This document shows, piece by piece, positions 29,381-32,145 of a stretch of 32,145 nt of DNA. The stretch's first letter is position 1. Every line of letters starts with the position of its first letter. The position numbers and the translations under genes are program-made. The stretch covers positions 1-32,145 of the forward strand of contig CAZLIC010000048.1 in the NCBI GenBank assembly GCA_964559535.1. The letters are read 5' to 3'. The notes beneath the pieces are model-generated. The model was not told where the DNA came from and made no database searches. It saw only the letters and a program-made list of their open reading frames with translations. The DNA comes from CAZLIC01 sp964559535. Lineage in GTDB: Bacteria > Pseudomonadota > Alphaproteobacteria > Rhodobacterales > Rhodobacteraceae.

Positions 29381-30616
29381 ATGCCGGGGTGTACGAAGCT
29401 GGCTAGGATCCCAATATTGAAAGAAAAAGAGGCAACAGAAAGAGAAAAACTGGAGAAATTCTTCTCCAATGAGCCTTCAAGCTTTGCAAGAATCGTAGTG
29501 CTGCGCTCTGCGATGCGGGCGCTACCGGTTTTCCTGAACTTTGCCCACCTTTCAAGGAAATTTGGAAAGTCTACTGAAGGCTTCTCTTTTATTGGAAATA
29601 GGGCGCTATTGTCTTCATTCGTTCTTTTTGAGCGCCCGGGCGAGGCAGTGTTTGCGGCTGTTTCGAGCGCCTATCGAGCAGGTCGCGAATTACGCATCGG
29701 TGGAACTAGCTTTGAAGCAGCAGGGCTCGCCCACACAGCTATTCTGGCTTCCTGTCACCCAACTTTCAATTCGGATGAAGTATTGATTGCACTCTATGAT
29801 AGACCGTTCGACCGTGCGGTGCATGCAATTGAGTGTGCCTCATTGGCTGCTGAGGGAGGCGAAATTTCAAGTAGCCGCGCGTTCTGGGCAGAGATAGCGA
29901 CGGATACAACGTCGCTCCGTCTCGGGCGGGTTTCACTAGGTCCTTTGTGGTCAAAAAAAGGCAAACAGCTTGAGACTGAAATAAATCATCTATTCACCGT
30001 CTGGGCCCCCTCTACCCCCGGCGGCGAGTTCTGGATGCGCTGGTACCAGGGCTTCCTCGACGGCACCCCCCTCCCCTGGGACCTTCAGCGCGACATCGCC
30101 CTGATCCCCGACGAGGACTGGCAACGGGGCGAGGCCCACATCGCCCGGCTGATCGAGATCATCGAAGAACGCCACCGCCTCCTGTCCCTCGTGGCCGACC
30201 TGAAGAAATCCTTCGCCGACGCCACTGCCGCCCAATCCGCCGTCGCCACCCCGGAACACCGCAGCCACAACCAGCCCCCCGAACTCATCGACGCCCCCGC
30301 GCAACTGCGCGAGGCCGTCAACGTCATCCGCCTTGCATTGGACGAAGCCGAAACCGAACTGGCAAAGCCCGCCCCCGCGCCTTCAACGTTGCGCCGGATT
30401 GCAGCAACACTGGCCGATGCCGTGAAGGCGGCGGCATATTGGTGTGGCGACAAACTTGACGTGTTCGTCACCGAAGCTGCGAAAGAAGCAGGCAAGGCTT
30501 TCGGGGGCTGGGGTGTGAAGGCGCTGATTGCCACGATGACCGTGGCTGCCGCGACCGGTCCGATGCAATCGCTCATCAAGGGTCTTACTGACCTCGCATC
30601 AAAACTGGCCCCCTGA
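29381..30616 (+). CDS. Two-part protein of unknown function (AT-rich N-half, GC-rich C-half)
   Basis: A 411-residue protein that I cannot assign. Residues 1 to about 207 are encoded by AT-richer DNA, have no signal peptide and resemble no family I know. From codon ~207 (base 30000) the DNA switches abruptly to the local GC-rich style. It then encodes a domain pattern common in alphaproteobacterial hypotheticals: WMRWYQGFLDGTPLPWDLQR, ALIPDEDWQRG, HIARLIEIIEERHRL, then SHNQPPELID (near 295-305), a helical stretch, and a weakly hydrophobic C-terminal segment (about 370-395). The ATG at 29381 has a poor ribosome-binding site; a TTG at 29417 preceded by AGGA is an alternative. It ends at a composite repeat. 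Confidence 0.65.
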   Translation: MPGCTKLARIPILKEKEATEREKLEKFFSNEPSSFARIVVLRSAMRALPVFLNFAHLSRKFGKSTEGFSFIGNRALLSSFVLFERPGEAVFAAVSSAYRAGRELRIGGTSFEAAGLAHTAILASCHPTFNSDEVLIALYDRPFDRAVHAIECASLAAEGGEISSSRAFWAEIATDTTSLRLGRVSLGPLWSKKGKQLETEINHLFTVWAPSTPGGEFWMRWYQGFLDGTPLPWDLQRDIALIPDEDWQRGEAHIARLIEIIEERHRLLSLVADLKKSFADATAAQSAVATPEHRSHNQPPELIDAPAQLREAVNVIRLALDEAETELAKPAPAPSTLRRIAATLADAVKAAAYWCGDKLDVFVTEAAKEAGKAFGGWGVKALIATMTVAAATGPMQSLIKGLTDLASKLAP

Positions 30617-30624
30617 CCCCCCCC

Positions 30625-30714
30625 TCATCTTTGCCCAAATACCCCAGGGGGGGCTGCCACCGGTTTGCCGCCGGTTCAAGAACCGGTGGCGGCGGGTGTG
30701 AAACCCCCGGCGCT
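30625..30714 (+). repeat. Composite repeat, copy 3 (first module), between convergent genes
   Basis: CATCTTTGCCCAAATACCCC begins a module like that at 5451. It contains a 10-base-pair stem (GCCACCGGTT at 30656-30665 with AACCGGTGGC at 30681-30690) and ends GTGTGAAACCCCCGGCG. It occupies most of the gap between the two-part ORF and the convergent regulator gene, and may end transcription from both sides. Confidence 0.75.
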
Positions 30715-30764
30715 GTCCACAGGCGCGCTGCCTGCAAGCAAAGGTGCAAAGAAAACCCCGCCCG

Positions 30765-31559
30765 CTACCCGCTGCCCCGCAGCAGCGGCAGCATCAGCGC
30801 AAACAGCTCGGCCTGCGAGCTGATGGCGCAGCGGGCGTAGAGCTGTCGGCGGAACACCTTCACCGTCTGCGCCGAGACCTGCAGGCGCAGGGCAATGGAC
30901 GCCGTCGAATGCCCCCGCAGGATCAGCAGCGCCACCTCGGCCTGCCGCGGCGACAGGCGGATGCCGTGGCCGGCCTGCAGCGCGGCGGCGGCCTGGGCCG
31001 GCACGTCGGGCGCGGCCGCCGCGTCGGCGGCCAGCGTTGCCCAGTGCCGCTCGGCCAGTGCCACCACCGGCGCGGCAATGCGGCGGCAGGTGTCGATGGC
31101 GCGCGGCGGAAAGACGCTGCCCGAGGTGGCATCGCGGCCCAGGCACAGGGTCAGCGTGACGCCGGGGCGGGGGTAGGCCAGGAAGGTCATCTCGTCCAGA
31201 AGCGTGGTCTCGCGGTAGTATTCCTCGAAATAGCGCGACCGGTGAAAGGCGTCGGGGGCCACGTCGATCAGGCGATAAACCCCCTGCGGCGCCCGCGACA
31301 GGTGCAGTTCGTGGAACGGATCCAGCAGATAGGCGCCGCCCAGATAGGTGGTGGGCAGTTTCCCGAACACCCGCGGGTCGTCGGCCACCAGGTACAGCGG
31401 CAGCGGCGCCCCGCGGGCACGGAAGGCCAGCACCGCCAGATTGTCGGCCCCTGTCGCCCGCCGCAGGAAGGAAAACAGCGCCGCCTCGAATCCCGGTGCC
31501 CCGCACAGGCGGATCGCCTCGGCCAGCGCGGCCTCGGCAGCGTTGGGCAAGGGGGTCAA
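30765..31559 (-). CDS. LuxR-type helix-turn-helix transcriptional regulator
   Basis: A 264-residue regulator with a C-terminal LuxR/NarL DNA-binding domain (about residues 200-262). LSPRQAEVALLILRGHSTAS leads to the recognition helix in VSAQTVKVFRRQLYARC. The N-terminal ~170 residues form a sensory domain of unknown ligand (GAF-like length, no receiver phosphorylation site). It is therefore not a typical two-component regulator, nor clearly an acyl-homoserine-lactone receptor. Start choice: no ATG fits, and a TTG at 31559 preceded by AGAGG gives the full sensory domain. It is divergent from an ABC-transporter ATPase gene across 73 bases, which it probably regulates. Confidence 0.87.
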   Translation of the reverse strand: MTPLPNAAEAALAEAIRLCGAPGFEAALFSFLRRATGADNLAVLAFRARGAPLPLYLVADDPRVFGKLPTTYLGGAYLLDPFHELHLSRAPQGVYRLIDVAPDAFHRSRYFEEYYRETTLLDEMTFLAYPRPGVTLTLCLGRDATSGSVFPPRAIDTCRRIAAPVVALAERHWATLAADAAAAPDVPAQAAAALQAGHGIRLSPRQAEVALLILRGHSTASIALRLQVSAQTVKVFRRQLYARCAISSQAELFALMLPLLRGSG

Positions 31560-31562
31560 GCG

Positions 31563-31588
31563 GGCATACCTCTGCGGGGGTATATACC
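31563..31588. promoter_or_regulatory. Palindrome and direct repeats between the LuxR-type regulator and the ABC gene
   Basis: GGTATATACC (31579-31588) is a perfect 10-base palindrome. On the minus strand AGAGGTAT occurs twice, 18 bases apart, the second copy next to the TTG start of the regulator. A further GGGGTAT lies just before the ABC start. This spacing suits an operator read by the divergent regulator. The binding protein is not shown by the sequence. Confidence 0.4.
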
Positions 31589-31632
31589 TCTCACTGTCAC
31601 GCCGCTTACCCTTCCGTGATCTCGCTGGGGGT

Positions 31633-32145
<513 letters not shown>

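Overview
The window is GC-rich (about two thirds G+C by eye) chromosomal DNA from an alphaproteobacterium, most likely a member of the Rhodobacteraceae. The evidence is the combination of ETF-ubiquinone oxidoreductase, a COQ9-like protein, a pair of DUF2484 proteins after murC, an aerobic-type cobalamin cluster with cobF, cbtAB and DUF1636, and the long form of purC. No rRNA, tRNA, CRISPR array, transposase or integrase was seen.

Layout. 47-2522 (minus): an EamA-type exporter, a HAD phosphatase and an ornithine-cyclodeaminase-like enzyme, coupled by 4-base overlaps. 2593-3730 (minus): an AT-richer island with its own promoter, encoding a 65-residue protein of unknown function and an SDH-family Clp-fold serine proteinase. 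3816-5193 (minus): an AEC transporter and a YaiI/YqxD protein. 5194-5701: repeats. 5702-8444 (minus): DinB and SRPBCC proteins, an unknown membrane protein and greA. 8688-13145 (plus): ETF-QO, a secreted TPR protein and ispE. 13163-13887: an ABM-domain gene and a MarR gene, divergent, with both 5' ends apparently missing. 13992-16069: rpsU (minus), then the COQ9-like gene and a quinone oxidoreductase (plus). 16300-23266 (minus): cobM-cobB-cobA-DUF1636, a cobalamin riboswitch, then cbtB-cbtA-cobF-kdsA-purC. 23267-24070: gene-free repeats. 24071-24878 (minus): ArsR and SRPBCC. 25068-29370 (plus): ftsW-murG-murC and two DUF2484 genes. 29381-30616 (plus): a two-part ORF of unknown function. 30765-31559 (minus): a LuxR-type regulator, divergent from an ABC-transporter ATPase (31633 to the window end).

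How the genes fit together. The cobalamin block joins tetrapyrrole methylation (CobA, CobM, CobF), amidation (CobB) and cobalt uptake (CbtAB, with a B12-sensing leader). Two unrelated essential-type genes, kdsA (Kdo synthesis) and purC (purine synthesis), are coupled to cobF. The ftsW-murG-murC block is part of the division and cell-wall cluster. The usual upstream partners are absent, and murB, expected downstream, is replaced by the two-part ORF.

The most unusual items are the low-GC protease/small-protein island, the two-part ORF with a sharp composition switch at codon ~207, a 31-codon linker ORF made of two hairpins between murC and DUF2484, a composite repeat family placed mostly at gene 3' ends, and a damaged-looking divergent MarR/ABM junction. 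No complete novel system can be proven from the sequence alone. The protease island is the best candidate.
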